A stretch of DNA of 64,000 nucleotides. Origin: a candidate division FCPU426 bacterium (GTDB lineage Bacteria; Oederibacteriota; JAAXVQ01; JAUVAV01). Every line of letters starts with the position of its first letter. Position 1 is the stretch's first letter. A program made the position numbers and the translations under genes. Shown in pieces: positions 62,663-64,000 of this stretch. The stretch is taken from NCBI GenBank assembly GCA_030591525.1, contig JAUVAV010000010.1, forward strand, positions 1 through 64,000. Direction: 5' to 3'. The notes beneath the pieces were generated by a model. It was not told where the DNA came from, ran no database searches, and saw only the letters and a program-made list of their open reading frames with translations.

Positions 62663-63416
62663 GGATGAAAAGGTCAAGCGCCTGGCCGTGCTTCTGGAAT
62701 ACGACGGTTCGGCTTTCAGCGGCTGGCAGGTCCAGGCCAACAGCCATACGGTTCAGGCTGAGCTGGAAAAAGCCATCTGGAAGGCTTTTCGCGAACATAG
62801 ACGGGTCCAGGGAACCAGCCGCACGGATGCCGGGGTTCACGCGCGCGGCCAGGTGGCAGCCTTTGACCTGGCATATCCCATCCCGCCTGTGTCTCTGGTT
62901 ATGGCTTTAAACAAAATTATGCCTCCCCGGGTGCGGGTTATAAAGGCCTGGCCAATGCGGCCCGGCTGGGATCCTCAGCGGGCTGCGATCAGTAAAACCT
63001 ACACTTACCTTATTTATAATCGTTCCATATATTCGCCCCTGTGGGCAGGAAGAGCCTGGCAGATTTTCCAGTCCCTGGACCTGGAGGCCATGCTCCGGGC
63101 CGCAAAATGCCTCGTGGGACAACACGATTTTTCTTCCTTCCAGGCAGCCGGCGGAGCGGCAGAAGATGCGGTCAGGCGGCTGACAGCTATAACCATAACC
63201 AGGCAGAACAAATTGGTAAAGATCAAGATAACGGGCAATGGATTTGTTTACCGTATGGTGCGTAATATTATCGGCACCTTAGTGGAAGTCGGAAAAGAAA
63301 GATTAAAAACCACGGAAGTTAAAAAAATTCTGATGGCGCGGAATCGCAAACTTGCCGGGCCGACCGCGCCGGCCTATGGATTGTACTTGGAAAAGATCAA
63401 GTTTGCGGGGAAGTGA
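62649..63416 (+). CDS. truA: tRNA pseudouridine synthase A
   Basis: Makes pseudouridine at positions 38-40 of tRNA anticodon arms. The 255-residue protein has LLEYDGSAFSGWQVQ, the catalytic aspartate D60 in GTSRTDAGVHARGQVA, the fold motif ISKTYTYLIYN and the C-terminal NGFVYRMVRNIIGTLVEVG. GTG start within the asd remnant; no better start is visible. mtaB follows after eight bases. Confidence 0.96.
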   Translation: MIKNKDEKVKRLAVLLEYDGSAFSGWQVQANSHTVQAELEKAIWKAFREHRRVQGTSRTDAGVHARGQVAAFDLAYPIPPVSLVMALNKIMPPRVRVIKAWPMRPGWDPQRAAISKTYTYLIYNRSIYSPLWAGRAWQIFQSLDLEAMLRAAKCLVGQHDFSSFQAAGGAAEDAVRRLTAITITRQNKLVKIKITGNGFVYRMVRNIIGTLVEVGKERLKTTEVKKILMARNRKLAGPTAPAYGLYLEKIKFAGK

Positions 63417-63424
63417 ATTTATTT

Positions 63425-64000
63425 ATGCCTATGGCTGAAAAACCCAAATTTATTGTTCAAGTAGTAGGGTGCAAGGTGAACCAGGTGGAAGCCAACATGC
63501 TGGAAGAGCAATTCGAGGCGCACGGCTGGAGTCCGGCAGTGGGAGAGGAAACGGCGGATCTTTTTATTATCCACACTTGTACGGTTACCCAGAGAGCGGA
63601 CCGCGATTCGCGGCGTTTAATTATTCGGGCGCGGGAAAAGAATCCTCGCGCCATGATTGTTGCCTGCGGATGCCTGGCGGAGTTGGAACCGGATTTTTTA
63701 TCCGGGCTGCCCGGGGTTATAGCTGTAATCCGGCAGGCCCAGCGGGGTCAGGCGGCGGCTAGGGTGCAGGAAATCCTCTCTTCCGGTTGGTCCCGGCAGG
63801 TTAAGGGAGAGGTGAAAAAAAATTCCAGCTCTTTTTTTCGTCAGCCGTATAAGATTAAGCAAAACGGCCGGGCCCGGGCTGTGATCAAGGTGGAGGATGG
63901 ATGCGATGGCCAGTGCACATACTGCCGCGTGCGATTGGCCAGAGGGCAGCCGGTATCGCGTCCCTTGCCGGATATTCTGAAGGAGGCCAAGGATCTGATA
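63425..64000 (+). CDS. mtaB: tRNA threonylcarbamoyladenosine methylthiotransferase MtaB-like (3' end beyond window)
   Basis: Radical-SAM methylthiotransferase adding a methylthio group to t6A37 of tRNA. Visible are 192 codons: UPF0004 domain with cluster cysteines C16 (VVGCKVNQVEAN), C52 (HTCTVTQRADRDSRR) and C83 (ACGCLAELEP), then the radical-SAM motif C160-C164-C167 (EDGCDGQCTYCRV). The GCKVNQ opening and CTVTQRAD favour MtaB over MiaB. The gene runs off the right edge. GGGGAAGTG is upstream of the ATG. Confidence 0.93.
   Translation, partial: MPMAEKPKFIVQVVGCKVNQVEANMLEEQFEAHGWSPAVGEETADLFIIHTCTVTQRADRDSRRLIIRAREKNPRAMIVACGCLAELEPDFLSGLPGVIAVIRQAQRGQAAARVQEILSSGWSRQVKGEVKKNSSSFFRQPYKIKQNGRARAVIKVEDGCDGQCTYCRVRLARGQPVSRPLPDILKEAKDLI

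Noticed and set aside
62665..62910. Alternative 81-codon frame starting with ATG inside truA
   Set aside because: Different frame from the conserved truA motifs; a shadow.

Overview
The window reads as a piece of chromosome from an uncultured, Gram-negative (outer-membrane) bacterium of mid GC content. An outer membrane is indicated by two PorV/PorQ-type barrels, two further predicted barrels and about ten large secreted proteins. These proteins end in YPNP...GELV..IEH...EWDVSG...GVYLY...GKVSIVK-type tails, the layout of type IX secretion (T9SS) sorting domains. Together with many dispersed palindromic repeats this suggests an FCB-related or candidate-phylum lineage. I cannot place it more precisely from sequence alone.

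Layout. 0-12 kb is housekeeping: der (partial), plsY, gpsA, an HU-type protein and a MerR-type regulator; tRNA-Pro(GGG) and tRNA-Pro(CGG); a YjbH-like protein, acylphosphatase, a primary-type sigma factor with an AT-hook-like N-terminus, apt and tRNA-Arg(CCT); then a PHP-domain protein, a TPR membrane protein, spmA-spmB, an LD-carboxypeptidase, tRNA-Ala(GGC), an amidohydrolase and a cyclic-nucleotide-binding protein. 12.2-22.2 kb is a branched-chain amino acid operon: ilvD-ilvB-ilvN-ilvC-(degenerate PssA-like)-leuA-pspC-leuC-leuD, with GC-rich palindromes at many gene junctions. 22.2-42.5 kb is an accessory segment: HEPN/MNT pair, lexA, small genes, then secreted surface proteins and PorV-type barrels. 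42.5-44.6 kb returns to leuB-asd. 44.8-62.4 kb is a second accessory segment: lactate dehydrogenase, a barrel protein, beta-helix, propeller and Kelch-type surface proteins, a group II intron remnant, cutA and a nitronate-monooxygenase-like gene. 62.6-64 kb resumes with truA and mtaB (runs off the end); a 3' remnant of a second asd gene sits directly in front of truA.

How it fits together: the ilv/leu genes encode the full valine/leucine route (isoleucine steps shared), and asd starts the aspartate family. The ancestral order looks like ilvDBNC-leuACDB-asd-truA-mtaB, now split by two roughly 18-20 kb blocks of surface-protein genes and mobile repeats. The surface proteins are modular (signal peptide, beta-helix/propeller/Ig-like modules, optional TPT-rich linker, C-terminal sorting domain); the PorV-like barrels are plausible partners for their export or anchoring.

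Repeats: (i) an IS200/IS605-end-like palindromic element (five copies), whose three complete plus-strand copies are multiples of three and open in the same frame, one of them inside a protein gene; (ii) two MITE families with CTAG-flanked terminal inverted repeats; (iii) short perfect palindromes with GGGGCG...CGCCCC arms; (iv) CCCTCCC...GGGAGGG elements; (v) others. No transposase gene is present in the window.
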